From Westiellopsis prolifica IICB1 (GTDB lineage: Bacteria > Cyanobacteriota > Cyanobacteriia > Cyanobacteriales > Nostocaceae), in assembly GCF_004323185.1 (NCBI RefSeq), contig NZ_NAPS01000002.1, positions 414,052 to 478,051 of the forward strand: DNA of 64,000 nucleotides, in the 5' to 3' direction. Position numbers and translations under genes: made by a program. The notes under the pieces were generated by a model. That model saw only the letters and a program-made list of their open reading frames with translations, was not told the DNA's origin and made no database searches. Positions 34,280-43,228 of this stretch are shown piece after piece. How positions within the stretch are numbered: position 1 is the stretch's first letter; each line of letters starts with the position of its first letter.

Positions 34280-34444
34280 GTTCGCTTCAATAGACCTGTA
34301 ACGCTGTCTGACTCTGAACCCGAACCTGATGTAGCGATTGTGCATCTTCCAGAGTCTGCTTACACGGCTCGTCATCCCGTCCCTAAAGATATCTTCTGGA
34401 TTATAGAAGTAGCGAAAACAAGTTTGAACAAAGATTTAGCTTAT
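34280..34444 (+). pseudogene. Remnant of a Uma2-family (DUF820) gene
   Basis: Without a start codon, the frame reads VRFNRPVTLSDSEPEPDVAI and ends with the IFWIIEVAKTSLNKDLAY stretch. The EPDVAIV Asp and the IEVAKTSLNKD Glu/Lys of the PD-(D/E)XK core are present. It stops where the IS701-type element begins, and nothing beyond the element continues it. Confidence 0.75.
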
Positions 34445-35833
34445 CCCTGTTGTGTCACTTTAGGCAGAGGAAAAATAGAATTCAGGGTGAGCCAGGAAGG
34501 TGAAAATTGGAGAAGTTAGCCTATAAGCAATAGATTGAAGTTTAGAAAAACCTAAAGAAAGCTGAGGAATGGGAAAAATTGTTAACCAGGGATATATGAG
34601 GTTAAATAAAACGAAAGGTTGAATAACTAAACGCAGATTGTTGAGAATATTCTTCCAACCTTTACCATTATCCCACCAGGGGTGAGAAGCGAATGCTGAT
34701 TGAGGATCTGGAGGAGAAGGACGCAGAGATTCTGAATGAAGGCTAACCATGAGGTAGGCACTACAAACAATCTCCCACCAGCGTTCAATATCTTCATAGC
34801 GAGTAAAACGATAATCAGCCCAACCTAATTCATTCTTACTTTGTTTTAAACCATATTCTACCCATGTTCTTAACCCATAAAAATTCCCAACCTCTCTAGG
34901 TGTAATGTCGGGATATTTGCTCATCACATACCAGGTAGAGTTTCCAGGTAAGTTATCCGTATCTGTAGTAATTTGCCAATACCTATGTTCTCCACGTTTG
35001 CCGTGAATTATTTCTCGAATAAACCGATTCTCACTGCTTAAGTCAGAGAAAACTCTTTTAAATCTTTGCCACTTTAAGTATTGAGTGTAATGCCCTTTAA
35101 GTAAGTCTACAGAATGATTTGAGCGAATTGCCACTAAATAATTTAACTCAAGTTCATCTAACACTGATATGAAATTCGTCCCGCTCTCTCCATATAAACT
35201 ATCTGCCAGCACTAAGTTGAATTTGAAACCCATTAACTGTAGTTTTCTGATTAGCATCGCCCCGATTTGAGGCTTGGTAAGATACTTATCTCCTGGCTTT
35301 AATTTTTCTCTTGGTTTGTATACTTCAAACAGTAGTGGGAATGTCATTCCACAGAACACACCATAAGCTGTGACTGCCACAACTCCATTTTCTACTTTTC
35401 CTAGATTGCCTATATACTGGCGTTTCACATAATCTGTCTTATTACCTTTCTTTTTATCTCCGGTTTCATCAATAATTAAAATGATTGGTCTTCCTTTTAG
35501 TACCTCTAAAATTAGTGACAATCGCAAAGCTCTTAACTGTTCTACTTCCCAAGATGATGTAGTTAAGAAATGGTGCAGTCCTTGATAGTTATCTAGCCCG
35601 ACAATTTTCGCTATTTCAGGTAGACTTTTCCGTTTTAATTCAGAAATACATCCTATATGCAGATACTTAAAAGCTTCAAAATTTCTGACATCTGAAAACA
35701 GCCTTTTATACCAAAGACAATATTCATCCACAAATTTAACGGTTTCTTTGGGTGGACGAGGCTCTACCATGCTCTGTGTCTTCGTTCTGGGCTTTGTACA
35801 TCCTTATACTACCGCGATAGTGACACAACAGGG
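34445..35833 (-). mobile_element. Complete IS701-family insertion sequence
   Basis: 1389 bp, bounded by perfect 15-bp inverted repeats CCCTGTTGTGTCACT (34445-34459) and AGTGACACAACAGGG (35819-35833), with a TTAT duplication on each side (34441-34444 and 35834-35837). Holds one uninterrupted transposase gene, so it may still be mobile. Confidence 0.88.
34460..35770 (-). CDS. IS701-family transposase
   Basis: 436 residues, uninterrupted. The DDE catalytic region shows IILIIDETGDKKKG (first Asp), FNLVLADSLYGESG (second Asp) and the final Glu in WVEYGLKQSKNELGWADYRF. Length and motifs suit DDE_5-type transposases of cyanobacteria. The ATG lies about 50 bp inside the right inverted repeat. It is full length, unlike the other two transposases in this window. 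Confidence 0.88.
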   Translation of the reverse strand: MVEPRPPKETVKFVDEYCLWYKRLFSDVRNFEAFKYLHIGCISELKRKSLPEIAKIVGLDNYQGLHHFLTTSSWEVEQLRALRLSLILEVLKGRPIILIIDETGDKKKGNKTDYVKRQYIGNLGKVENGVVAVTAYGVFCGMTFPLLFEVYKPREKLKPGDKYLTKPQIGAMLIRKLQLMGFKFNLVLADSLYGESGTNFISVLDELELNYLVAIRSNHSVDLLKGHYTQYLKWQRFKRVFSDLSSENRFIREIIHGKRGEHRYWQITTDTDNLPGNSTWYVMSKYPDITPREVGNFYGLRTWVEYGLKQSKNELGWADYRFTRYEDIERWWEIVCSAYLMVSLHSESLRPSPPDPQSAFASHPWWDNGKGWKNILNNLRLVIQPFVLFNLIYPWLTIFPIPQLSLGFSKLQSIAYRLTSPIFTFLAHPEFYFSSA

Positions 35834-35866
35834 TTATTCAATAAGGTCGAAAACAAAAAGATAAAA

Positions 35867-36430
35867 ATGAAAACTTCATACCAATACAAAATTAAACCCA
35901 CTAGAGAGCAAGCAGAAAAAATCGATAAAACACTGGAAATGTTGCGTTGTCAGTATAATTATTTGCTTGCTCAGAGGTTTGATTGGTATGAAATGAATCG
36001 TTGTTCTATTGATAGATGCCCGTTAATTTGCCATATATCAGAATTAAAAGAGCAACCTAATTACTACAACCAAAAAGCGTCTTTAGTTCAACTTAAAATT
36101 GACAGACCTTGGTACAAAGAGATTCACTCCCAAGTGCTGCAAGAAGTCCCTAAAAAGGTTGAGTTAGCTTTTGATAGTCAGTTTGTAACTATACTTTCAA
36201 ACAAAGCCGTAAATGCTGGTTTAAAGGTAATAACTGTAAATCCAAACGGTACTAGTCAAGAATGTTCCAACTGTGGTCACAAAGTTAAAAAGCCGCTATC
36301 TCAAAGAATGCATAATTGCCCAGTTTGTCATACAAGTTTGTGCAGGGATTTGAACGCGGCTATAAACATAAAGGCGCGTGGGACGCACGCCCTTAAAGCT
36401 CAGATTATGTCTTCAAAGAAGAGTCTCTGA
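35867..36430 (+). pseudogene. Internally deleted TnpB (IS200/IS605 family)
   Basis: 187 residues; full TnpB has about 400. Kept: the N-terminal wedge/HTH part (MKTSYQYKIKPTREQAEKID ... QVLQEVPKKVELAF) and the C-terminal zinc ribbon (CSNC...CPVC) with the RuvC-III Asp (CRDLNAAINI). Lost: the middle, with RuvC-I Asp and RuvC-II Glu, so RNA-guided cleavage is impossible. The deletion kept the frame. No tnpA is nearby. The gene is followed by the right-end hairpin of the element. Confidence 0.75.
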
Positions 36431-36433
36431 GAA

Positions 36434-36465
36434 GCCCGCGCTGTACACGAAGTGTCAGCGTCGGG
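36434..36465 (+). other. Right-end hairpin of the IS200/IS605-type element
   Basis: CCCGCGCTGTACAC pairs imperfectly with GTGTCAGCGTCGGG around a GAA turn, just after the tnpB stop codon. This is the type of right-end hairpin recognised by TnpA and included in the guide (omega) RNA of such elements. Confidence 0.6.
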
Positions 36466-36531
36466 TACGTCACAAGTATAGCCTCATGTTCTGAGTTAAG
36501 CACTTTGGCGATCGCTCATAATAAAATTAAA

Positions 36532-36667
36532 GGCGTTACTGAATTTGGTCATGAATGATGTTTGTGTACATATTTGTCGTTCGATACGAAATCCTTGTAG
36601 AGACGTAGCAATGCGACATCTCTACATAAGCGTGAATTATAAATTTATATCTTGATTCAGCAACGCC
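36532..36667. repeat. 136-bp MITE with GGCGTTACTGAAT termini
   Basis: Terminal inverted repeats GGCGTTACTGAAT (36532-36544) and ATTCAGCAACGCC (36655-36667) differ at one base. ATTAAA flanks the left end directly and the right end after two bases, a possible target duplication. The interior holds a GTAGAGACGTAGCA..ACATCTCTAC hairpin. A decayed copy is at 14655-14781. Confidence 0.75.
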
Positions 36668-36768
36668 GGATTAAAAGTCTCTGTCACCCTCTAGCATTTC
36701 TTTACCAAATACTTTTATACAGCAACGAAGAGCTAATTTCACCAATCTTAATATTTTAGGAAATAAAA

Positions 36769-37977
36769 ATGCAAACAAATACAAATTGGCGAATAGGATC
36801 TTTATTTGGCATTCCTCTATTTTTAGATCCCTTGTGGTTTGTGATTTTAGGGTTAGCAACCCTCAACTTTGGTGTAGCTTACCAGGAATTAGGGACTGTT
36901 TGGGCTTGGAGTGCAGGAGTAGTTATGGCACTACTGCTGTTTGCTTCGGTGTTGTTACACGAGTTGGGTCACAGCTTGGTGGCGCGATCGCAAGGTATTA
37001 AAGTAAATTCTATTACTTTGTTTTTGTTTGGTGGGATTGCTGCGATTGAAGAAGAATCGAAAACTCCCGGTAAAGCCTTCCAAGTGGCGATCGCTGGGCC
37101 AGCAGTGAGTATTGCTCTATTTTTACTATTGCGCTTGGCTGCTGATGTATTACCTAATACTAGCTCGCTACGAATCATGATTGGAGATTTAGCGAGAATA
37201 AATTTAGTCTTAGCCTTATTCAATTTGATTCCTGGCTTACCTTTAGATGGGGGACAGGTGTTAAAAGCAGCAGTATGGAAAGCTACAGGTAATCGTTTTC
37301 AAGCTGTACACTGGGCAGCAAAAACAGGACAAATTTTAGGTTATGCTGCGATCGCTCTGGGCTTGGCAGTAGACTATTTTACAGGTGAACTAGTTACGGG
37401 TTTGTGGATTGCTTTGTTGGGTTGGTTTGGTATCCGCAACGCCACGACTTATGATCGCATCACGATTTTACAAGAAACATTGTTAAAAGTAAAAGCTAGT
37501 GACGCCATGACTCGCGATTTTCGCATAGTCGATGCTAACCAGACTTTACGTTCATTCGCCGATTTATATTTATTAGAAACAACTCCTGTACAGGTTTATT
37601 TTGCTGAATCCGATGGACGTTATCGGGGTATGGTTGCTATTGATGACTTGCGAACAGTAGAAAGAAGTGAATGGGAAACCAAAACTGTGAATGCGATCGT
37701 GCATCCCTTGACAGAAATTCCCACAGTTGAAGAGTCAACTAGTATTGCGGAAATTATTAACAAGCTGGAAAACGAACATTTACCCCGCGTTACCGTGCTT
37801 TCCCCTGCGGGTGCTGTTGCGGGTATCGTTGACCGAGGGGATATTGTCCGAATACTGGCGCAAAATCTAGGTTTGCGGATCACTGATGCTGAGATTAAGC
37901 GAATTAAAGAAGAAGGAAGTTATCCACAGGGTTTACAATTACAGGCGATCGCAAAATCAACCACGAATTCACAGTGA
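36769..37977 (+). CDS. Site-2-type membrane metalloprotease with CBS domains
   Basis: 402 residues. Zinc site: HELGH (H64, E65, H68) and NLIPGLPLDGGQVL (about 157-170). Six or so membrane segments fill residues 1-230. The C-terminal half has a pair of CBS motifs (KASDAMTRDFRIVDANQTL..., VNAIVHPLTEIPTVEESTSIAEII...) facing the cytoplasm, which bind adenine nucleotides in other members. It would cleave a membrane-anchored regulator within the bilayer; the target is unknown. It converges on hypB. Confidence 0.88.
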   Translation: MQTNTNWRIGSLFGIPLFLDPLWFVILGLATLNFGVAYQELGTVWAWSAGVVMALLLFASVLLHELGHSLVARSQGIKVNSITLFLFGGIAAIEEESKTPGKAFQVAIAGPAVSIALFLLLRLAADVLPNTSSLRIMIGDLARINLVLALFNLIPGLPLDGGQVLKAAVWKATGNRFQAVHWAAKTGQILGYAAIALGLAVDYFTGELVTGLWIALLGWFGIRNATTYDRITILQETLLKVKASDAMTRDFRIVDANQTLRSFADLYLLETTPVQVYFAESDGRYRGMVAIDDLRTVERSEWETKTVNAIVHPLTEIPTVEESTSIAEIINKLENEHLPRVTVLSPAGAVAGIVDRGDIVRILAQNLGLRITDAEIKRIKEEGSYPQGLQLQAIAKSTTNSQ

Positions 37978-37984
37978 TCAGTTA

Positions 37985-38018
37985 GCTAGAGACGCGAGGA
38001 ACATCGCGTCTGTACAGT
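37985..38018. repeat. GAGACGCGA..TCGCGTCT hairpin between convergent genes
   Basis: AGAGACGCGAGGAACATCGCGTCTG lies between the protease stop codon and hypB stop codon. It can serve as a bidirectional terminator-like hairpin and belongs to the dispersed family seen at 3603, 8904, 40586 and 45637. Confidence 0.55.
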
Positions 38019-38020
38019 TA

Positions 38021-38908
38021 TCAGTTAGATAAGTATTCTCTGTTAAGAGTTAAGAGTTCCCTATTTTGAGTTAGCCATTTATACCAATTTTCTAGCCCAA
38101 TTCCGGTGAATGCTGAAACTTGAAAAATCTGAATCTGGGGATTGACCTGCTGGGCATATTCTATACATTTTTGCACATCAAATTGCACGTAAGGCAGCAA
38201 ATCAATTTTAGTGAGAAGCATAACTTCACTAGCGCGGAACATGTGAGGATATTTAATTGGTTTATCTTCTCCTTCTGTCACAGAGAGAATTACGACTTTG
38301 AGGTTTTCTCCTAAATCAAATAAAGCTGGACAAACCAAATTACCAACGTTCTCAATCATCACAACTGAATCTAGTGATGGATTAAGTTGTTGCAGTCCTT
38401 TTTCGATCATGGCTGCATCAAGATGACAGCCTGTACCTGTGTTGATTTGAACGACTTTACAGCCTGTTTCTTGAATTTTTTTAGCATCATTTATAGTTTC
38501 TTGATCACCTTCTATCACACTAATATTTAACTGTGTTTTTAAATCATTGATAGTACGAGTTAAGAGGGTAGTTTTACCAGCACCGGGAGAACTCATAAGA
38601 TTTAATGCGAGGATATTTCTGCCTTTAAACCATCCCCGATTTTGGGCTGCAATTAAGTTATTTTTAGCTAAAATATCTTGTTCTAATGATATTGTTGTGC
38701 TATGGATTTTGGCATGAATATGTGATGCTGTTTGGTGAGAATGATCGTGACTGTGAGAATGAGTAATGACAGTGCCATCGGGTAAAGTGTGGGTGTGATG
38801 ATCATGATGATGGTTATGTCCGTTGATATCAATTGACGTGACTGTACCTGTTTCCAAATTAGAGATTTTGGCGTCATCATCATCTGAACAACCGCAAGTT
38901 ACACACAT
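38021..38908 (-). CDS. hypB: Hydrogenase nickel-incorporation GTPase HypB
   Basis: 295 residues. N-terminal MCVTCGCSD, a long His/Asp-rich nickel-storage stretch (about 31-65, HNHHHDHHTH and THSHSHDHSH), then the G domain with P-loop SSPGAGKTT (107-115) and the DLLPY and GDQET segments. It delivers nickel with HypA to the HupL precursor, in the cytoplasm. It overlaps the end of hypA by 10 bp and is the last gene of the minus-strand hyp cluster. Confidence 0.95.
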   Translation of the reverse strand: MCVTCGCSDDDDAKISNLETGTVTSIDINGHNHHHDHHTHTLPDGTVITHSHSHDHSHQTASHIHAKIHSTTISLEQDILAKNNLIAAQNRGWFKGRNILALNLMSSPGAGKTTLLTRTINDLKTQLNISVIEGDQETINDAKKIQETGCKVVQINTGTGCHLDAAMIEKGLQQLNPSLDSVVMIENVGNLVCPALFDLGENLKVVILSVTEGEDKPIKYPHMFRASEVMLLTKIDLLPYVQFDVQKCIEYAQQVNPQIQIFQVSAFTGIGLENWYKWLTQNRELLTLNREYLSN

Positions 38909-39240
38909 ACTTCCTCAATTTCAATTTCTTTAATTTTCAGTTCTTGACCAGCGATTAAATCTATATGTTTACTACCACATTTACATTCACCAAAGAGTTG
39001 TTCTAGAGCAATTTCGGCATCACATTGGCGACATTTACCTAAGCCTGCTATTTCTAAAATTTCTAATTTTGCTCCTTCTAAAACTGTTCCTTGGGAACAA
39101 ATATCAAAACAAAATCGGATTGCATCTGGCATGATAGCTGAAAGTTTGCCTATTTCTAATAGTACTCGTTTTACTTTTGAGCCGTGGGCATGTTCGGATA
39201 CAATTGCTACGATATTTTGGGTAATTCCTAATTCGTGCAT
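38899..39240 (-). CDS. hypA: Hydrogenase nickel chaperone HypA
   Basis: 113 residues from the ATG at 39240 giving MHELGITQNIV, whose His2 and Glu3 bind nickel. The zinc site is C70, C73, C86 and C88 (KCRQC, ECKCG). An upstream in-frame ATG (39372) would add 44 residues, partly read from a dispersed repeat, and would bury the nickel-binding N-terminus, so it is rejected. Overlaps hypB by 10 bp; works with HypB. Confidence 0.95.
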   Translation of the reverse strand: MHELGITQNIVAIVSEHAHGSKVKRVLLEIGKLSAIMPDAIRFCFDICSQGTVLEGAKLEILEIAGLGKCRQCDAEIALEQLFGECKCGSKHIDLIAGQELKIKEIEIEEVCV

Positions 39241-39494
39241 TTTGAGTTTGCTTAAAGTTTTTAATTGTGAGTTGTGAATTTTTTTGATTAACAAACCGCG
39301 TTCGACAAAGTCCTTCCCGGAGGGTAGACGCGTAGACGCACCTCCTTCGGCTTCTCGTAGAATAGTACGCAAAGAAAGATATAAGAAAGTAAAAAGAAAA
39401 CCACTGTAGGGTGTGTTAGGCGCCTAATTTAATATCGTTTTTCATGAAAAACATGATTTGAGCGCCTAACGCACCCTACATAACATAAATATTA
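39241..39494. repeat. Repeats between hypE and hypA
   Basis: 39300-39362 is the repeat with GGTAGACGCGTAGACGCACC; 39405-39482 is an inverted repeat with outer arms GTAGGGTGTGTTAGGCGC and GCGCCTAACGCACCCTAC, related to those at 16724 and 47535. No gene is seen. Confidence 0.7.
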
Positions 39495-40577
39495 TTAACA
39501 AATACGTGGGAGTTGCTCGCCGACAAGCATATCAACAATTCGTTCAGTACCAAAGAGAGTTTTTAATAAAACAATTCCTGCGGGTGAGGAAATTACTTCC
39601 GCGATTATACAAGCATCTTTTCCGGCTGGGTGGGATTTCATGGCTGATAAAACTGTGTCAGCATGTTCGTTTTTGACTACTACAACTAATTTTCCTTCAT
39701 TCGCTAAATACAACGGATCTAAACCTAAGATTTCGCAAACTCCTTTGACTTCTTCTCGAATTGGAATTGATTGTTCATCAAGGCGAATTGCGACATTTGA
39801 ACTGAGAGCAAATTCATTTAATACAGTAGCTAAACCACCGCGTGTAGCATCCCGCATTGCATGAATTTCGGGACAAACATCAAGGATAGTTTTGACTAAA
39901 TCATGTAATGGCTGACAGTCACTTTCTATATTCGTTTCTAATGCTAATTCTCCACGGGCGATGAGAATGGCTGTACCATGATTACCTATTTCACCATTAA
40001 TTATGACTACATCTCCAGGTTGAATATTATGGGCAGAAATAGAAACATCTGCACGAATTACACCAATACCTGTTGTATTAATAAATAATTTATCAGCGGC
40101 GCCACGATGCACAACTTTGGTGTCACCAGTGACAATTTGTACGCCAGTTTTATTGGCTGCAATTTTCATACTAGTAACAACACGGCGTAATGTTTCTATT
40201 GATAAGCCTTCTTCTAAAATGACGCTACAGCTAAGATATAAAGGTTTAGCACCACTTACCGCTAAATCATTGATAGTACCATTAACGGCTAATTCTCCGA
40301 TGTTACTTCCAGGAAAAAACAAAGGATCGACTACATAAGAATCAGTTGTAAAAGCGAGTTTATTTCCTTGTTGAATGAGACTTGCTAAATCAAAAGTTGC
40401 TTGGTCTTCTAATTGTGAAAGAATCGGATTATCAAACTTACTGACAAAAACATCATCGATTAAATCGCGCATTGCTTTCCCACCACTACCATGTGCGAGA
40501 GTGATGTGAGTATCCTGGACTTTGGTGCGACGACGAACTGATTCAATTTTTTGAAATAAGGAATTAGCGTTTGTCAT
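39495..40577 (-). CDS. hypE: Hydrogenase maturation protein HypE
   Basis: 360 residues. ITLAHGSGGKAMRDLIDDVF and DSYVVDPLFFPGSNIGELAVNGTINDLAVSGAKP are AIR-synthase-like ATP-binding signatures; the C-terminus is PRIC, whose Cys receives carbamoyl from HypF and is dehydrated to thiocyanate, the source of the cyanide ligands. Works with HypF, HypC and HypD. An unusual SDR gene separates it from hypD. Confidence 0.95.
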   Translation of the reverse strand: MTNANSLFQKIESVRRRTKVQDTHITLAHGSGGKAMRDLIDDVFVSKFDNPILSQLEDQATFDLASLIQQGNKLAFTTDSYVVDPLFFPGSNIGELAVNGTINDLAVSGAKPLYLSCSVILEEGLSIETLRRVVTSMKIAANKTGVQIVTGDTKVVHRGAADKLFINTTGIGVIRADVSISAHNIQPGDVVIINGEIGNHGTAILIARGELALETNIESDCQPLHDLVKTILDVCPEIHAMRDATRGGLATVLNEFALSSNVAIRLDEQSIPIREEVKGVCEILGLDPLYLANEGKLVVVVKNEHADTVLSAMKSHPAGKDACIIAEVISSPAGIVLLKTLFGTERIVDMLVGEQLPRIC

Positions 40578-40583
40578 TGGTCA

Positions 40584-40847
40584 TTTGAGACGCGATGAAT
40601 TGCGTCTGTACAATGGTCATTGGTTAATATAGCAATCCTAATTGAGTTGTGAGAAAATACGGAATCCCAGATCCCCGACTTCGCATGAGTTGTCGGGGAT
40701 CTTGCCTCTCACGAATGATTTAGGATTGCTATAGTCAGGTAAGAGTTAAATCTTGAAGTTCTCGTTTGAAACCTCAAAGTTCAAGCTTTAAGGCGATTTC
40801 TTTTCCCTTATCTCCCCCCTCTCCCGTGTCTCCCTTGTCCTCTTTCT
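40584..40847. repeat. Mixed repeats between the SDR gene and hypE
   Basis: Contains a GAGACGCGATGAATTGCGTCTGT hairpin (40586-40610), the AGATCCCCGAC..GTCGGGGATCT palindrome (40669-40702), and a CTCCC-rich tract (40800-40845) resembling the repeats inside lptC and hypF. No gene is seen. Confidence 0.7.
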
Positions 40848-41621
40848 TCAAGCTGCTGTGTATCCACCATCTACAAATAAAACAGCACCAGTAATATAAG
40901 AAGATGCATCGGAAGCTAGAAAAACTAATGGCCCAATTAATTCTTCTGGTTTTCCACGACGCGCCATTGGTGTAAAGGTGATAATTTGTTTTTGCTTTTC
41001 GAGCTTTTCATGCTCTGCATTTGCACCGAGCATGATATTTTCAAAATAACCAGGCGCGATCGCATTCACTCGAATATTTTTCGAGGCCCATTCTACGGCC
41101 ATTACACGTGTCAGTTGGTTAATTCCACCCTTCGCAGCACTATAAGCAACTAACCCAGGAATACCCACAACAGAAGCAATTGAGGAAATATTAATAATTG
41201 AACCACCTGTTTTTTGCTTCATCATCTGGACAGCAGCAAATTGTGAACAGTGAAAATGTCCCTTCAAATTCACATTCAAAATTTCATCCCATTCCGATTC
41301 AGAAACTGCTTCTGCGGGTTTAATAATATCAATTCCAGCATTATTCACCAAAATATTAACTTGTCCAAACTCATTAACCGCAAACTGAATTAAATCATTA
41401 CAACTATCACTCTCAGAAATATCAACAAAAGTTGCGCTTGCAACTCCTCCAAAAGCTGTGATAGTTTGGGCGGTTTGTTTCGCTTCCTCAAAATTGCGAT
41501 CGCCAACAATCACTTTCACACCCAATTCAGCCAAACCCACAGCCATCACTTTTCCTAAACCCCGTCCAGAACCAGTGACAATTGCTACTTTTTCAGACAA
41601 ATCAAATAGATTTTTTTGCAT
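40848..41621 (-). CDS. Short-chain dehydrogenase/reductase inside the hyp cluster
   Basis: 257 residues, classical SDR. The cofactor motif is VTGSGRGLGKVMA (about 16-28), NNAGI is present, and the active site is ISSIASVVGIPGLVAYSAAKGG (Ser-Tyr-Lys). The end is SYITGAVLFVDGGYTAA. The acidic residue after beta-2 (VGDRNFEEA) favours NAD(H). Closest in pattern to gluconate/3-oxoacyl-type dehydrogenases; the substrate is unknown. It lies 9 bp after hypD in the same direction. Confidence 0.85.
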   Translation of the reverse strand: MQKNLFDLSEKVAIVTGSGRGLGKVMAVGLAELGVKVIVGDRNFEEAKQTAQTITAFGGVASATFVDISESDSCNDLIQFAVNEFGQVNILVNNAGIDIIKPAEAVSESEWDEILNVNLKGHFHCSQFAAVQMMKQKTGGSIINISSIASVVGIPGLVAYSAAKGGINQLTRVMAVEWASKNIRVNAIAPGYFENIMLGANAEHEKLEKQKQIITFTPMARRGKPEELIGPLVFLASDASSYITGAVLFVDGGYTAA

Positions 41622-41630
41622 ATTTTATTA

Positions 41631-42758
41631 CTAAATCCCTACTCCTTCTTTCCCAAACACAGAAATACGACCATATTTGTAATAAGCTGCACACGCACCT
41701 TCTGAAGAAACCATACAAGTTCCTATTGGTGTTTCTGGAGTACAAGCAGTACCAAATACCTTACATTCCCAAGGCTTCATTACACCTTTGAGAATTTCTC
41801 CACACTGACAAGCCTTGTGATCTGCTACTTTGAAATTAGGAATAGTAAACTTCAATTCTGCATCAAACTGAGCATATTCTGAACGAATTTTTAACCCAGA
41901 ATAGGGTATCTCACCCAAACCACGCCACTCAAAATTTTCTCGTGTTTCAAACACCGTATTCATAGCAATAAGCGCTAATTGATTACCCTTATTTTCTACT
42001 AATCGGCGATATTGATTTTCCACTTCACAGCGATTTTCGATTAACTGTTGTACCAGCATCAAAACTGATTGGAGAATATCTAAAGGTTCAAATCCAGAAA
42101 TGACAATTGGCTTGTGATAATGTTGAGAAATAAACTCATAAGGTTCAGTACCAATTACCATACTGACATGACCAGGCCCGACAAATCCATCGAGTTGTAA
42201 ATCGGGATTATCTAACAAGGATTGTAAAGCAGGAATCACGAGGACATGATTACAAAACATGCTGAAGTTATTAATATTTTCTGCTGCTGCTTGGAGGATA
42301 GTAAAAGCAGTACTAGGGGCTGTAGTTTCAAAACCTAACGCAAAAAATACAACTTCTTTGTTGGGGTTTTCTTTAGCAATTTTGAGGCTATCTAAGGGTG
42401 AGTAAACCATGCGGATATCTGCACCTGTAGCTTTCGCTTGTAGCAGACTTGTTTGCGAACCAGGAACCCGCATTGCATCGCCAAAGGTAGTAAAGATGAC
42501 ATGAGGATTTTGGGCGATCGCGATCGCATCATCTAACCTACCTTTTGGCATAACACACACCGGACAACCAGGCCCATGAATTAATTCTATTGCCTTGGGT
42601 AGGACTGCTTCAATGCCATATTTAAAAATCGAGTGGGTATGACCTCCACATACTTCCATAATTTTAATATGTTTATCTAGCAGGCAAGATAATTTTTCTA
42701 TTTGCCATACTAGTGCTTTTGCTTTCTGAGAATCACGAAATTCATCTACATATTTCAT
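41631..42758 (-). CDS. hypD: Hydrogenase maturation protein HypD
   Basis: 375 residues. MEVCGGHTHS (Cys37 region), HGPGCPVCVMP (62-71), and the C-terminal iron-sulfur cluster cysteines in KACQCGEILKG and WECKVFGTACTPETPIGTCMVSSEGAC. With HypC it forms the scaffold on which iron receives CN and CO ligands. The gene lies 47 bp after hypC. Confidence 0.95.
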   Translation of the reverse strand: MKYVDEFRDSQKAKALVWQIEKLSCLLDKHIKIMEVCGGHTHSIFKYGIEAVLPKAIELIHGPGCPVCVMPKGRLDDAIAIAQNPHVIFTTFGDAMRVPGSQTSLLQAKATGADIRMVYSPLDSLKIAKENPNKEVVFFALGFETTAPSTAFTILQAAAENINNFSMFCNHVLVIPALQSLLDNPDLQLDGFVGPGHVSMVIGTEPYEFISQHYHKPIVISGFEPLDILQSVLMLVQQLIENRCEVENQYRRLVENKGNQLALIAMNTVFETRENFEWRGLGEIPYSGLKIRSEYAQFDAELKFTIPNFKVADHKACQCGEILKGVMKPWECKVFGTACTPETPIGTCMVSSEGACAAYYKYGRISVFGKEGVGI

Positions 42759-42805
42759 ATAAATGTTAGTCTTTGGTAGATAATATTAGTAATAATTCAT
42801 TAAAC

Positions 42806-43060
42806 CTAACTTTTAACCATAATTTCGGAAATTTCTTGTAGTATTTGCAAAGTTTCTGTTGCTTCTTTTTCGTTAATACGGTTCATAGCAAAACCGACAT
42901 GAACTAATACCCAGTCACCAATACATGATTCAGGAGGATGTTGATCATCCACGATACAAGCAATGTTAATTTGGCGTTTTACGCCAGCGACATTGACAAT
43001 GGCTAGTTTGTTATTTTGATCTGTAATTTCAATAATTTGACCTGGGATACCTAAACACAT
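42806..43060 (-). CDS. hypC: Hydrogenase maturation chaperone HypC
   Basis: 84 residues beginning MCLGIPGQIIEI; Cys2, exposed after Met removal, binds iron and the HupL precursor. The HVGFAMNRINEKEA segment is characteristic. It partners HypD. Confidence 0.95.
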   Translation of the reverse strand: MCLGIPGQIIEITDQNNKLAIVNVAGVKRQINIACIVDDQHPPESCIGDWVLVHVGFAMNRINEKEATETLQILQEISEIMVKS

Positions 43061-43167
43061 TTTTTGTTTTCCTGTTTAGTGAATTGGAAAGATAGTAAGC
43101 TTTAGGCAATATATAATATAGTTATTAAGTAGAACGGTTAAAAAAAACGAACTATGTGAATTAATAG

Positions 43168-43222
43168 TTTGTAGTAAGGACTTTAGTCCTCAAATAAGGA
43201 CTAAAGTCCTTACTACAAACTG
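43168..43222. repeat. GTTTGTAGTAAGGACTTTAG palindrome, copy 3
   Basis: Perfect long inverted repeat between hypF and hypC: GTTTGTAGTAAGGACTTTAG and its complement, with a 10-nt loop. It ends just before the hypF stop codon, so the hyp transcript would carry a strong hairpin here. Confidence 0.8.
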
Positions 43223-43228
43223 TTCTAC

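Noticed and set aside
39241-39372. 44-residue N-terminal extension of HypA
   Set aside because: HypA needs a free MHE N-terminus for nickel binding, and the extension is encoded by a repeat.
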